A program made the translations under genes and the position numbers. DNA of 64,000 nt, from NCBI RefSeq assembly GCF_001632775.1, contig NZ_CP015249.1, positions 662,686 to 726,685 on the forward strand. The letters run 5' to 3'. Source of the stretch: Dokdonella koreensis DS-123 (lineage in GTDB: Bacteria > Pseudomonadota > Gammaproteobacteria > Xanthomonadales > Rhodanobacteraceae). Numbering within the stretch: the first letter of the stretch is position 1; each line of letters opens with the position of its first letter. The notes under the pieces are model-generated. The model made no database searches. It was given only the letters and a program-made list of their open reading frames with translations, and was not told where the DNA came from. Of this stretch, positions 1-13,554 are shown one piece after another.

Positions 1-1107
1 TGCCTCGGCGTGGTGATGGTCGCCTCCAGTTCGATCGCGGTGGCCGAGGGCCAGAAGATCGGCGCGTTCTACTACCTCAACCGCCACCTGCTGTTCCTGG
101 CCCTCGGCATCGGCCTGGCGATCGTCGTGGCGCGGACCGAGCTGGAATGGGTCGAGCGCCATGCGCTGCTGCTGTTGCTGGCCGGCTTCGGCCTGCTGCT
201 TCTGGTGTTCATCCCCGGCATCGGCCTGCGCATCAACGGCGCGCGGCGCTGGCTGCACCTGGGCATTTCCGGCTTCCAGCCGGTCGAGGCGGCCAAGCTG
301 TGCATGATCGTGTGGCTGTCGAGCTACCTGGTGCGCCACCGCGACGGCGTGCAGACGCGCCTGTTCGGCGTCATCAAGCCGCTCGGCATGGCCCTGCTGA
401 TGGTCGTCGTCCTGCTGGCGCAGCCGGACTTCGGCAGCGCGGTGCTGATGGTGGCGGTCACGCTCGGCATGGTCTGGCTCGGCGGCGCGCGGCTGCGCAA
501 CCTGGCGCTGCTCGGCTGCCTGGCGATTCCGGCGATGGTCTGGGTCGCCTTCAGCGAGGACTACCGCATCAAGCGGCTGACCTCGTTCCTGGACCCCTGG
601 GCCGACCCGTACAACGACGGCTTCCAGCTGACCCAGGCGCTGATCGCGATCGGCCGCGGCGAGTGGCTCGGCGTCGGCCTCGGCGGCTCGGTGCAGAAGC
701 TGTTCTACCTGCCGATGGCGCATACCGATTTCATCCTGGCCGTGCTCGCGGAGGAACTGGGACTGGCCGGCATCGTCCTGGTCCTGGTCCTGTTCGGCTG
801 GCTGGCGGCGCGCGGCTTCACGATCGGCCTGCGTGCGGTCGAGCGCGGCCAGCGGTTCGCCGGCTACTGCGCCTTCGGCGTGGTGCTGATGCTGACGCTG
901 CAGGCGCTGGTCTCGATCGGCGTCAACCTCGGCGTGCTGCCGACCAAGGGATTGACCCTGCCGCTGATCAGCTCGGGTGGATCGAGCGTGCTGATGACCT
1001 GCGTGGCGATCGGCCTGCTGGCGCGCTGCAGCTACGAGGTCTCGCGCGCGGAGAACGCCGCGGCCCAGGCGGTGGCGGTCTCGGCGCTCGAGGAGGTGCG
1101 GACATGA
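1..1107 (+). CDS. ftsW: FtsW, septal peptidoglycan glycosyltransferase (5' end cut by window)
   Basis: SEDS-family polytopic membrane protein that polymerises lipid II at the division septum with its partner PBP3. The reading frame is open from base 1, so the N-terminal cytoplasmic tail and the start of the first membrane helix lie outside the window. About eight hydrophobic helices are visible. The family C-terminal signature is clear ([15 protein letters not shown] near residue 320 of the visible part), as is the central loop ending in [18 protein letters not shown]. FtsW rather than RodA is chosen because it is followed directly by murG-murC-ddl-ftsQAZ. The stop overlaps the murG start by 4 bases (ATGA), which suggests translational coupling. 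Confidence 0.96.
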   Translation, partial: CLGVVMVASSSIAVAEGQKIGAFYYLNRHLLFLALGIGLAIVVARTELEWVERHALLLLLAGFGLLLLVFIPGIGLRINGARRWLHLGISGFQPVEAAKLCMIVWLSSYLVRHRDGVQTRLFGVIKPLGMALLMVVVLLAQPDFGSAVLMVAVTLGMVWLGGARLRNLALLGCLAIPAMVWVAFSEDYRIKRLTSFLDPWADPYNDGFQLTQALIAIGRGEWLGVGLGGSVQKLFYLPMAHTDFILAVLAEELGLAGIVLVLVLFGWLAARGFTIGLRAVERGQRFAGYCAFGVVLMLTLQALVSIGVNLGVLPTKGLTLPLISSGGSSVLMTCVAIGLLARCSYEVSRAENAAAQAVAVSALEEVRT

Positions 1108-2188
1108 GCGCACACGACACCGACGCCCCGGTCCTGATCATGGCCGGCGGTACCGGCGGGCACATCTTCCCCGGCATCGCCGTCGGCGGCGAATTGCGCG
1201 CGCGCGGCGTACCGGTGGTCTGGCTCGGCGGGCAGCACGGTCTGGAGCAGACCCTGGTGCCGGCCGCCGGCTTCCCGCTGGAGACGCTGGCGTTCGGCGG
1301 CGTGCGCGGCAAGGGCCTGGCCACGCGCCTGATGGCGCTGCCACGCCTGGGCATCGCGCTGCTGGCTGCGCGCCGGCTGCTCCGCCGGCTGCGGCCGCGC
1401 AGCGTGCTGGCACTGGGCGGATACGCCGCCGCGCCCGGCGGGCTGGCCGCCCGTACGGTCGGCCTGCCGCTCGTGGTCCACGAACAGAACCGCGTTCCCG
1501 GCATGACCAACCGGCTGCTGGCGCGCCATGCGACACGCGTATTGAGCGGCTTCGCCGACGCATTCGCCGATGCGCGCGCCGAATGGGTCGGCAACCCGGT
1601 GCGCGTCGCGATCGCCGATCTGCCCGCGCCGGAACGGCGCCTGGCCGGCCGGGAAGGCGCGCTGCGCATCCTCGTGCTCGGTGGCAGCCAGGGCGCGCAG
1701 AGCCTCAACGGGCAGCTGCCGGCGGTCTTCAGCCGGCGCGGCGGCCATCGCGCGTTCGAGGTGCGCCACCAGTGCGGCGCGGCCCATGTCGAGGCCACTC
1801 GCCGCCTGTACGCCACGGCCGGCATCGAAGCCACGGTCGATGCATTCATCGACGACATGGCATCGGCCTATGCCTGGGCCGACCTGGCGATCTGCCGGTC
1901 CGGCGCGTTGACCATCGCCGAACTCTGCGCCGCGGGCGTCCCGGCGATCCTGGTGCCGTTCCCGCACGCGGTGGACGACCACCAGACATGCAACGCGGAG
2001 GCGATGACGAATGCCGGCGCCGCCCGCCTGCTGCCCGAGGGCGACGGCTTCCTGAGCCGCCTGGGCGTCGCGATCGACGAACTGACGGCGCAGCGCGGGC
2101 AGCTCGTGGCCATGGCCGTGGCCGCGCGGAGGCTGGCCCGGCCCGACGCGGCCCGGCGCATCGCCGACGTCTGCCTGGAGGTGGCCGC

Positions 2189-2192
<4 letters not shown>
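1104..2192 (+). CDS. murG: MurG, lipid II synthase (UDP-GlcNAc transferase)
   Basis: Peripheral inner-membrane GT-B glycosyltransferase (GT28) that adds GlcNAc from UDP-GlcNAc to lipid I, giving lipid II. It has 362 residues, normal for the family. The N-terminal glycine loop [12 protein letters not shown] (about residues 13-24), [13 protein letters not shown], the second Rossmann loop [13 protein letters not shown] and the donor-site segments [11 protein letters not shown] and [15 protein letters not shown] are all present. The ATG is chosen because it overlaps the ftsW stop and places the glycine loop at the usual distance from the N-terminus. The stop overlaps the murC ATG by 4 bases. Confidence 0.97.
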
Positions 2193-3624
<1,432 letters not shown>

Positions 3625-3628
<4 letters not shown>

Positions 3629-4563
3629 GCACCCAGGTCAGCGATCCACGCCGGTTCGGCCGCGTCGCCGTGGCACTGGGCGGCGATTCGGCCGAGCGCG
3701 AGGTTTCGCTCGATTCCGGACGCAACGTGCTCGAGGCGCTGCGCGCCAGCGGCGTCGACGCGCATCCGGTCGACGGCATCCCGGCCCTGCTGGACGCGCT
3801 ACGCGCCGGCCACTACGCGCGCGTGTTCAACATCCTGCACGGCCGCGGCGGCGAAGACGGCGTGCTGCAGGGCGCGCTCGATTCGCTGCGCGTGCCGTAC
3901 ACCGGGTCGGGCGTGCTCGGCTCGGCGCTGGCGATGGACAAGATCCGGACCAAGCAGGTCTGGCAGGCGCGTGGCCTGCCGACACCGCGTTACCTGGCCT
4001 TCGGGCGCGGCGAGGACATCGCCGGGGCGCTGCGCGAGCTGGGCTTCCCGGCGATCGTCAAGCCGTCGCACGAGGGCTCCAGCGTCGGCATCACGCGCGT
4101 GTTCACCGAGGCCGACGTGCCCGCCGCGATCGAGCTGGCGGCCCGCTACGACGGTGAACTGGTGATCGAACAGCTGATCGACGGCGACGAGCTGACCGTC
4201 GGCATCCTCGACGGCGTGGCGCTGCCGTCGATCCGGATCGTGCCCAAGGGCGCGTTCTACGACTACCACGCCAAGTACGTGGCAGAGGACACGCAGTACC
4301 TGTGCCCGGGGCTGGACGGGGCCGCCGAGGCCGACGTGCGCGCGCTGGCGCTGACCGCGTTCCTGGCGACGGGCTGCAGCGGCTGGGGCCGGGTGGACCT
4401 GATGCGCGACCGGGCCGGCCGGAACTACCTGCTGGAGGTCAACACGACGCCGGGGATGACCAGCCATTCGCTGGTGCCCAAGGCGGCGGCCCAGGTCGGT
4501 ATCGACTTCCGCACGCTGTGTTGGCGGATCCTGGAGACCAGCCTTGCCAGGGAGGCGCCATGA
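3625..4563 (+). CDS. ddl: D-alanine--D-alanine ligase
   Basis: ATP-grasp ligase making the D-Ala-D-Ala dipeptide that MurF adds to the stem peptide. It has 312 residues, typical of DdlB. Visible motifs are [17 protein letters not shown] at the N-terminus, the phosphate-binding loop [14 protein letters not shown] (about residues 153-166) and the C-terminal metal and substrate loop [18 protein letters not shown]. It overlaps murC upstream and ftsQ downstream by 4 bases each (ATGA), continuing the coupled chain. Position directly before ftsQ supports the ddlB-type assignment. Confidence 0.97.
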
Positions 4564-5306
4564 AGGGCGGCGTGTTGCTCAAGCTGCTGGCGTGGGGCAT
4601 CGCCCTGACCCTGATCGGGCTGCCGGTGGCCGGCGTGCTGACCGGCCGCTTCGCCGCGCACAGCTGGCCGATCCGCCAGCTGCAGGTGAGCGCCGAGTAC
4701 GCCTACGTCAGCGCCGAGCAGATTCGCGCCGCGGTGGCGCCGAAGCTCGACGCCGGATTCTTCGCGCTCGACCTGGACGACGTGCGCGCCGCCTTGCTGG
4801 GCCTGCCGTGGGTGGCGCGGGTCGACGCCCGCAAGCGCTGGCCCGACACGCTGGAACTGACCGTCTACGAGCAGCTGCCGTACGCCCGCTGGGGCGAGAA
4901 GCAGCTGATCAGCCGCGCCGGCACGCTGTTCACCGTCGCCGGCGCCGACCAGTTGCAGGGCCTGCCGCAGCTGTCCGGCCCGGACGACCAGCTGGCCGAC
5001 GTGGTCGCGTTCCATACGCGCTGCCTGCGCCAGTTCTCCGGCAGCGGGCTGGCAGTGACCGAGGTAGCGCTGTCCTCGCGCGGCGCCTGGCGCCTGACGC
5101 TGGCCAGCGGCACCACGGTGGAGCTCGGCCGCGAGGCCGCCGAACAGCGCCTGGGGCGCTTCCTCGACGTCTGGCCGCGGCTGGCGTCCGGCAGCAACGG
5201 CGTGCCGGCGAGCATCGACCTGCGCTACGAAAACGGCTTCGCCGTGCGCTGGGCCGATGCGGCCGCCCGGGCACCGGCCGCCACATCCATGCAACCCGGG
5301 GCCTGA
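4560..5306 (+). CDS. ftsQ: FtsQ, cell division protein
   Basis: Bitopic inner-membrane divisome scaffold that recruits FtsB and FtsL. It has 248 residues with a short cytoplasmic tail, one membrane helix at about residues 8-29 ([19 protein letters not shown]), a POTRA domain at about 35-105 ([18 protein letters not shown] to [20 protein letters not shown]) and the periplasmic beta domain. The recurrent tail of the POTRA domain, [11 protein letters not shown], is clear. The ATG overlaps the ddl stop. ftsA follows after 2 bases. Confidence 0.93.
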   Translation: MKGGVLLKLLAWGIALTLIGLPVAGVLTGRFAAHSWPIRQLQVSAEYAYVSAEQIRAAVAPKLDAGFFALDLDDVRAALLGLPWVARVDARKRWPDTLELTVYEQLPYARWGEKQLISRAGTLFTVAGADQLQGLPQLSGPDDQLADVVAFHTRCLRQFSGSGLAVTEVALSSRGAWRLTLASGTTVELGREAAEQRLGRFLDVWPRLASGSNGVPASIDLRYENGFAVRWADAAARAPAATSMQPGA

Positions 5307-5308
5307 CG

Positions 5309-6544
5309 ATGAACCGCAAGAGCGAACGCAATCTGATCGTCGGCCTGGACATCGGCACGTCCAAGGTGGTGGCGATCGTCGGCGAACACGGTGCCGGCGA
5401 GCCGATCGAGATCATCGGTATCGGCTCGCACCCGGCCCACGGGCTGAAGCGCGGCGTCGTCGTCGACATCGAGTCGACCGTCCATTCGATCCAGCGCGCG
5501 ATCGAGGAGGCCGAGCTGATGGCCGGCTGCCAGATCCGCTCGGTCTACGCCAGCATCTCCGGCAGCCACATCAAGGACGAGAACTCGCACGGCACCGCGC
5601 CGATCCGCGACAAGGAGGTGACCCAGGCCGACCTCGACGCGGTGCGCAACTCCGCCTGCGCGATCGCGATTCCGGCCGACCGCAGCGTGCTCTACACCGA
5701 GGCCCAGGAGTACCTGGTCGACGGCCACGAGGGTATCCGCCATCCGGTCGGCATGTCCGGCGTGCGCCTGGAGGCCAACGTCCACCTGGTCAGCGGCGCG
5801 GCCAGCGCCGTGCAGAACCTCACCAAGTGCATCAACCGCTGCGGGCTGCAGGTCGATCGCATGATCCCGGCGGCCGTGGCGTCCAGCGGCGCGGTGCTGA
5901 CCGACGACGAAAAGGAGCTCGGCGTCTGCCTGGTCGACCTCGGCGCCGGCACGACCGACATCGCGATCTACACCGGCGGCGCCCTGCGCCACACCACGTC
6001 GCTGGCGATCGGCGGCGACCAGGTGACCAGCGACATCGCACACCTGATGCGCACGCCGACCGCGCATGCCGAAGAGCTCAAGGTGCGCTACGCCTGTGCG
6101 CTGGCCCAACTGGCGCACGCCGAGGAGACGATCCAGGTCCCCAGCGTGGGCGACCGGCCGCCGCGGCGGCTGGCGCGCCAGAACCTCGCCGAGGCGGTGC
6201 AGCCGCGCTACGAGGAGATCTTCGAGATGGTGCAGGCCGATCTTCGCCGCAGTGGCCGCGAGGAGCTGGTGCGCGCCGGCGTGGTGCTGACCGGCGGCGC
6301 CGCCCGCATGGAAGGCGCGCTGGAACTGGCCGAGGAACTGTTCCACATGCCGGTGCGCCTGGGACTGCCGCAGCACGTCGGCGGCCTGATCGACGTCGTC
6401 GCCAGTCCGATCCACGCCACCGGCGTCGGCCTGCTCGTGCACGGTGCCCGCCAGGACGCCGGCGGGCGTGCAGGCGGCACCGGCGTGGCGGCGGTCGGCG
6501 GCTTGTGGCACCGGCTCAGCACCTGGTTCAAGGGCGAATTCTGA
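5309..6544 (+). CDS. ftsA: FtsA, actin-like membrane tether of FtsZ
   Basis: Actin/Hsp70-fold ATPase that anchors FtsZ filaments to the inner membrane. It has 411 residues. Phosphate-1 motif VGLDIGTSKVVAIVGE (about residues 10-25), phosphate-2 LVDLGAGTTDIAIYTGG and the adenosine motif VVLTGGAARMEGALELAEE are all present. The SHS2/1C subdomain lies between them. The C-terminus ends in LWHRLSTWFKGEF, an amphipathic membrane-targeting helix typical of FtsA. A 195-base gap with a GCCGGC inverted repeat separates it from ftsZ, so ftsZ may have extra expression signals there. Confidence 0.97.
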   Translation: MNRKSERNLIVGLDIGTSKVVAIVGEHGAGEPIEIIGIGSHPAHGLKRGVVVDIESTVHSIQRAIEEAELMAGCQIRSVYASISGSHIKDENSHGTAPIRDKEVTQADLDAVRNSACAIAIPADRSVLYTEAQEYLVDGHEGIRHPVGMSGVRLEANVHLVSGAASAVQNLTKCINRCGLQVDRMIPAAVASSGAVLTDDEKELGVCLVDLGAGTTDIAIYTGGALRHTTSLAIGGDQVTSDIAHLMRTPTAHAEELKVRYACALAQLAHAEETIQVPSVGDRPPRRLARQNLAEAVQPRYEEIFEMVQADLRRSGREELVRAGVVLTGGAARMEGALELAEELFHMPVRLGLPQHVGGLIDVVASPIHATGVGLLVHGARQDAGGRAGGTGVAAVGGLWHRLSTWFKGEF

Positions 6545-6739
6545 CGAGCGGACCCCGAAGAGGAGCGCGAGGCGCCCGAGGAACCGACATTTTTGAACCG
6601 CGGCGAGGGAGATGCCGCGTGGTGGTCGAAACGACCGCAGCCGCCGGCACGCCAGCCGGCGAGGACGAACCGGACCGGGACGGGTCACGGCTTCGGTAGT
6701 CACCCTTGAAATCGAATTGCAGCAGCGGAGGATGGGAAC

Positions 6740-7921
6740 ATGTTTGAGATGATCGAAAAGATGGCGCCGAACGCCGTCATCAAGGTGATCGGTGTGGGCG
6801 GCGGCGGCGGCAACGCGGTCAGCCATATGGTCCACGGGCAGGTCGAGGGCGTGGATTTCGTCTGCGCCAACACCGACGCCCAGGCCCTCAAGAACAGCGG
6901 GGCGAAGTACACCCTGCAGCTCGGCGCCAACGTGACCAAGGGTCTGGGCGCCGGTGCCAACCCCGAGGTCGGCCGCCAGGCGGCGCTGGAGGACCGCGAG
7001 CGCATCTGCGAACTGCTGCAGGGCGCGGACATGGTCTTCATCACCGCCGGCATGGGCGGTGGCACCGGTACCGGCGCGGCGCCGGTCGTGGCGCAGCTGG
7101 CCAAGGAAATGGGCGTGCTGACCGTGGCGATCGTCACCAAGCCGTTCCCGTTCGAGGGGCGGCGGCGCATGCAGGTGGCGCACAAGGGCATCGAGGAGCT
7201 GGGCCAGTACGTCGACTCGCTGATCACGGTGCCCAACGAGAAGCTGCTGACCGTGCTCGGCCGCGACGTCACCCTGCTGTCGGCGTTCAAGAGCGCCAAC
7301 GACGTGCTGCTGGGCGCCGTCCAGGGCATCGCCGACCTGATCACCCGTCCGGGCCTGATCAACGTCGACTTCGCCGACGTGCGCACCGTGATGTCCGAAA
7401 TGGGCATGGCGATGATGGGCTCGGGGTCGGCGCGCGGCGACGATCGCGCCCAGGCTGCCGCGCTGGCCGCGATCAACAACCCGCTGCTCGAAGACGTCAA
7501 CCTGTCCGGCGCGTGCGGCATCCTGGTCAACGTGACGGCCGGCGCCAACATGACGATGCGCGAGTTCGACGACATCGGCCAGGTGATCCACGAGTTCGCC
7601 AGCGAGGACGCCACGGTCGTCATCGGTACCGCGCTCGACCCGGAGCTGCAGGACGAGATCCGCGTCACCGTCGTCGCGACCGGCCTCAACCAGGCCGTGG
7701 CCCGGCAGCCGGTGCCGGTCCGCGAACGGGAGCGCGAGGTGATGCGCGCCCCGATGCGGGTCGTGCGCAACGCGACCACCGGCGAGGTGGACTACCTGGG
7801 CATCCCGCAGCGCGCGACGGTGCCGGCGGTCGCTCCGGCGGCCGTGGCCGCGACGGCCATCGCCGACGTCCCGAGCGACTATCTGGACATCCCGGCCTTC
7901 CTGCGGCGCCAGGCCGACTGA
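6740..7921 (+). CDS. ftsZ: FtsZ, tubulin-like division GTPase
   Basis: Cytoplasmic GTPase that polymerises into the Z ring. It has 393 residues. Nucleotide-binding signatures are [14 protein letters not shown] (about residues 17-30) and the tubulin loop [16 protein letters not shown] (about 104-119), and the T7-loop region has [17 protein letters not shown] variable linker is followed by the conserved tail [15 protein letters not shown], which binds FtsA and ZipA. A strong GGAGG site lies 6-8 bases before the ATG. Two tandem hairpins follow the stop codon, before the lpxC promoter. Confidence 0.98.
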   Translation: MFEMIEKMAPNAVIKVIGVGGGGGNAVSHMVHGQVEGVDFVCANTDAQALKNSGAKYTLQLGANVTKGLGAGANPEVGRQAALEDRERICELLQGADMVFITAGMGGGTGTGAAPVVAQLAKEMGVLTVAIVTKPFPFEGRRRMQVAHKGIEELGQYVDSLITVPNEKLLTVLGRDVTLLSAFKSANDVLLGAVQGIADLITRPGLINVDFADVRTVMSEMGMAMMGSGSARGDDRAQAAALAAINNPLLEDVNLSGACGILVNVTAGANMTMREFDDIGQVIHEFASEDATVVIGTALDPELQDEIRVTVVATGLNQAVARQPVPVREREREVMRAPMRVVRNATTGEVDYLGIPQRATVPAVAPAAVAATAIADVPSDYLDIPAFLRRQAD

Positions 7922-7931
7922 AGGACCGCTG

Positions 7932-7988
7932 CCGCCGCGTGGCGTCGCGGCGGGCCTTTCCCACGCCGGCCCCGTTCCCGGGCCGGCG
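7932..7988 (+). terminator. Two tandem GC-rich hairpins between ftsZ and lpxC
   Basis: Hairpin 1 pairs CCGCCGCG (7932-7939) with CGCGGCGG (7946-7953) around a 6-base loop and is followed by a weak CCTTTCCC tract. Hairpin 2 pairs CGCCGGCCC (7964-7972) with GGGCCGGCG (7980-7988) around a 7-base loop. The T tract is poor, so this may be a partial terminator or an mRNA-stabilising structure that uncouples lpxC from ftsZ. Confidence 0.45.
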
Positions 7989-8063
7989 CGGGCACGCGTC
8001 TCCGCCGAACCCGGCAAGTGTTGCGAAATAGCGACACTCTGTCGGGTTCGCGCATCGTTTTGC

Positions 8064-8093
8064 TTGTCCCGCCAAAAAATGCTGTGGTAGCAT
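8064..8093 (+). promoter_or_regulatory. Probable lpxC promoter (sigma-70 type, extended -10)
   Basis: A -35-like TTGTCC (8064-8069) and a -10-like TAGCAT (8088-8093) are separated by 18 bases. The -10 is preceded by TG+1 (TGG), making an extended -10. The lpxC ATG is 45 bases further on. The A-rich stretch inside the spacer stands out from the GC-rich surroundings. Confidence 0.55.
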
Positions 8094-8138
8094 CCCCCGC
8101 GTTTTTGTAGATCCTGCCCCAGGGGTCACAGCATAAAA

Positions 8139-9050
8139 ATGATCAGACAGCGCACGCTCAAGAATGTAATCAAAGCAACGGGCGTGGGTCTCCACACGGG
8201 TGAAAAGGTCTACATGACCTTGCGGCCGGCAGCGGTGGACACGGGCATCGTGTTCCGCCGGGTCGACCTTAGTCCGCCGGTGGATATCCGCTCGTGCCCC
8301 GAGAACGTCGGCGACACCCGGCTCTCCAGTACCTTGATCCAGGGCGATGTCCGCATCGCGACGATCGAGCACCTGCTCTCGGCGATGGCCGGACTCGGCA
8401 TCGACAATGCCTATGTCGACCTGTCGGCCCCGGAAGTGCCGATCATGGACGGCAGCGCCGGTCCCTTCGTGTTCCTGCTGCAGTCGGCGGGCATCGAGGA
8501 ACAGGCCGCTCCCAAGCGCTTCATCCGCATCAAGAAGCCGATCAAGGTCGAGAGCGGCGACAAGTGGGCGCGCTTCGAGCCGTTCGACGGCTTCAAGGTC
8601 GGCTTCTCGATCGACTTCGACCATCCGATGTTCACGCGGCGCAGCTCGACCAGCGAGATCGACTTCTCGACGACCTCGTTCGTCAAGGAAGTCAGCCGCG
8701 CACGCACGTTCGGCTTCATGCGCGACATCGAGATGCTGCGCGAGCGCAACCTCGCGCTGGGCGGCTCGATGGACAACGCGATCGTCCTGGACGACTACCG
8801 CGTCCTGAACGAGGACGGCCTTCGCTACGAGGACGAATTCGTCAAGCACAAGATCCTCGACGCGATCGGCGACCTGTACCTGCTCGGCCACAGCCTGATC
8901 GGCGCGTTCTACGGCCACAAGTCCGGCCACGAGCTCAACAATCAGCTGCTGCGCGCGCTGGTCGCCGATGCATCGGCGTGGGAAGAGGTCACGTTCAAGG
9001 ACGACAGCAATGCTCCGATCTCCTACGCGCATCCGGCGCAGGCGATCTGA
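8139..9050 (+). CDS. lpxC: LpxC, UDP-3-O-acyl-GlcNAc deacetylase
   Basis: Zinc-dependent deacetylase for the committed step of lipid A synthesis in the cytoplasm. It has 303 residues, the standard length. It opens with [20 protein letters not shown]. The first zinc histidine is in [17 protein letters not shown] (about residues 74-90). [12 protein letters not shown] follows, and the second zinc and catalytic block is [16 protein letters not shown] (about 237-252). The classic place after ftsZ supports the call. LpxC levels are usually controlled by proteolysis through the C-terminal tail, which here ends in AHPAQAI. Confidence 0.98.
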   Translation: MIRQRTLKNVIKATGVGLHTGEKVYMTLRPAAVDTGIVFRRVDLSPPVDIRSCPENVGDTRLSSTLIQGDVRIATIEHLLSAMAGLGIDNAYVDLSAPEVPIMDGSAGPFVFLLQSAGIEEQAAPKRFIRIKKPIKVESGDKWARFEPFDGFKVGFSIDFDHPMFTRRSSTSEIDFSTTSFVKEVSRARTFGFMRDIEMLRERNLALGGSMDNAIVLDDYRVLNEDGLRYEDEFVKHKILDAIGDLYLLGHSLIGAFYGHKSGHELNNQLLRALVADASAWEEVTFKDDSNAPISYAHPAQAI

Positions 9051-9141
9051 GGCGGTTGTATACATGTGAGCGGGTGCCCCAAGCAGGCATCCGCCGCGGC
9101 GTCAAAGGCGTAGCCGCCCCGGCTCCGCCCGATGCGGGGGG

Positions 9142-9633
9142 TCATTGGTTGGCCAGAGAGGCCAGTCGGAGATACAGGGCCTTGAGTTCAGGGTCCGCGA
9201 TGGATTGCGCTGCTGTCCGCAGATGACGGGCAGTGCCAGCCGAAAGCGGTTTCTGCCAGGTCGGTTCCGGGGGAACGGGCGGCCGGTGTGCCACTTTCAC
9301 GGCGAAACGTTCGATCCGGCCATCGAAGGCGGAACGGGCTTCGGCCAGCAGGGTTGCCTCGTGCAGCCTGAGCCGGCCGGCCCAGGTCGAACTGTTCGCC
9401 AGAAAGACGAGGCGTCCGTTGCGGATGTCCGCGAGGCGACATTCGCGGGCGATCGCTTCGGGCAACAGGCGGCGTAGCCGCCCATCGAGCACTTCCAGCG
9501 CGTGAGCGCGCTGGGCCAGGGTGCCGAGATCGACGCACGTGGCGGCCGGGGAAAGACCGGTCGTGGTAGCGGAGCGTCGGCGTTGGGCAGGCTGCATGGC
9601 GATACGAATTTCGGCACGGGCGTCCATGAACAT
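9142..9633 (-). CDS. dciA: DciA-like DUF721 protein, helicase-loading factor
   Basis: DUF721 protein related to DciA, the ancestral loader or activator of DnaB helicase in bacteria lacking DnaC. The conserved core is visible: LDGRLRRLLPEAIARECRL followed by ADIRNGRLVFLANSSTWA and RLRLHEATLLAEAR. The C-terminal tail (TARHLRTAAQSIADPELKAL) is helical. The start is uncertain. ATG codons lie at 9636, 9633, 9627 and 9597, and 9633 has GAGG six bases upstream. The gene sits between lpxC and secA on the opposite strand, and its 5' end overlaps that of the divergent M23 gene. With start 9633 it has 163 residues. Confidence 0.85.
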   Translation of the reverse strand: MFMDARAEIRIAMQPAQRRRSATTTGLSPAATCVDLGTLAQRAHALEVLDGRLRRLLPEAIARECRLADIRNGRLVFLANSSTWAGRLRLHEATLLAEARSAFDGRIERFAVKVAHRPPVPPEPTWQKPLSAGTARHLRTAAQSIADPELKALYLRLASLANQ

Positions 9634-10567
9634 CATAATCCTCGGCAAGGCCGGCGCGACCTCCAGGAACATCGATCTTTCGACGTGGCGCGGACGCGCC
9701 CTCTGTACGGGCTTGGCGATTGCGGGCGTCGTGCTGTTCCTCGGATGCGGCTTCGCCGTCGGACGCGTCAGCGTCGACACCGAAGGGCGCATGCTCGGCG
9801 AGATCCGCGACCTGCGCCAGACGATCCTCGTGCAGCGCGAGGCGCTGGACGAAGTGGCGCGCGACTCGGGCCGCGACCTGGACGCCCTGGCCTTGCAGCT
9901 GGGGCAGTTGCAGGCGCAGGCGACGCGCCTGAACGCACTCGGCGAACGCCTGACCCAGGTCGGCAAGCTCGACGACGGCGAATTCGATTTCGCCGCGGCC
10001 CCCGCGCTCGGCGGACCGGAAGAGGCACCGCTGGTGGCCGGCGCCGCCATGCCGATCACCGCCGGCATCGACACCCTGCGCGCCGAGTTCGAGCGCCAGG
10101 AAGCGCAACTGGGCATGATCGAGAACATGCTGCTCGACCGCAAGATCGACAATGCGCTGCTGCCGACCGGCTGGCCGGTGGGCGGCGGCTACATCGTTTC
10201 CGGCTTCGGTGTGCGCACCGACCCGATCACCGGCCACCGCGCCAGCCACCTGGGCATCGATTTCGACGTGCCCTACGGCTCGGACGTGATGGCGGTCGCC
10301 GAAGGCGTCGTGACCTACTCCGGGCAGCGCAGCGGCTACGGCAATGTCGTGGAGATCGACCACGGCAACGGCTACATGACCCGCTACGCCCACAACTCGC
10401 AGAACATGGTCGAGCTCGGCACGCGCGTCCACATCGGCGATGTCGTCGCCAAGGTGGGCTCGACCGGCCGGTCGACCGGCCCGCACTGCCATTTCGAGGT
10501 CTGGCTGAACGGCCGGCCGGTCAATCCGGCCGTCTACGTGCGTTCGAGCCGGGCCAGCCGCGTCTGA
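9626..10567 (+). CDS. M23-family peptidase (LytM domain) with N-terminal anchor and coiled coil
   Basis: Predicted periplasmic peptidoglycan endopeptidase or its regulator. It has 313 residues. A cytoplasmic start (MNIIILGKAGATSRN) is followed by one membrane helix (about residues 25-47), a coiled coil rich in Leu, Gln and Arg (about 55-115), then a LytM domain. The zinc motifs are complete: HLGIDFDVPYGSDVMA (HxxxD) and TGPHCHFEVWLNG (HxH), so it should be catalytically active. A gene of this type lies between lpxC and secA in xanthomonads. The start codon at 9626 falls inside the 5' end of the divergent dciA gene. Upstream in-frame starts exist but lack the family N-terminus. Confidence 0.9.
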   Translation: MNIIILGKAGATSRNIDLSTWRGRALCTGLAIAGVVLFLGCGFAVGRVSVDTEGRMLGEIRDLRQTILVQREALDEVARDSGRDLDALALQLGQLQAQATRLNALGERLTQVGKLDDGEFDFAAAPALGGPEEAPLVAGAAMPITAGIDTLRAEFERQEAQLGMIENMLLDRKIDNALLPTGWPVGGGYIVSGFGVRTDPITGHRASHLGIDFDVPYGSDVMAVAEGVVTYSGQRSGYGNVVEIDHGNGYMTRYAHNSQNMVELGTRVHIGDVVAKVGSTGRSTGPHCHFEVWLNGRPVNPAVYVRSSRASRV

Positions 10568-10692
10568 TCCGTCCTGCGGCCCCCGCGGGAGCCCGTTCTG
10601 GCTTCCGGCGGGCGCCCCGCGCCCGTCGAACGCACCTGCGTTCCGCCGACCGGCGCCGCTTGAAAGGGCTGCAGCGCATCCCCACCCCGGAT

Positions 10693-10722
10693 TTGGTCAT
10701 ACGCCGCATGCCGCCTTATCAT
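10693..10722 (+). promoter_or_regulatory. Probable secA promoter
   Basis: TTGGTC (10693-10698) and TATCAT (10717-10722) are separated by 18 bases. The secA ATG is 58 bases after the -10. The prediction rests only on match to the sigma-70 consensus and on location in the 213-base gap before secA. Confidence 0.5.
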
Positions 10723-10780
10723 GGGCGGCTCGACCGCGCTGCTGCGCCTGCGGTTTCCCGTTCCCACTCGAAGACGACCG

Positions 10781-13498
<2,718 letters not shown>

Positions 13499-13554
13499 GC
13501 GTCGTGGCGGCCGTGCGTCCCTCCCACGCATAGCGGCGTCCGGCCGGCACGGGT

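Noticed and set aside
9070-9092. Hairpin CGGGTGCC/GGCATCCG after lpxC as terminator
   Set aside because: Stem has a G-T pair and no T tract, so support is too weak to annotate.
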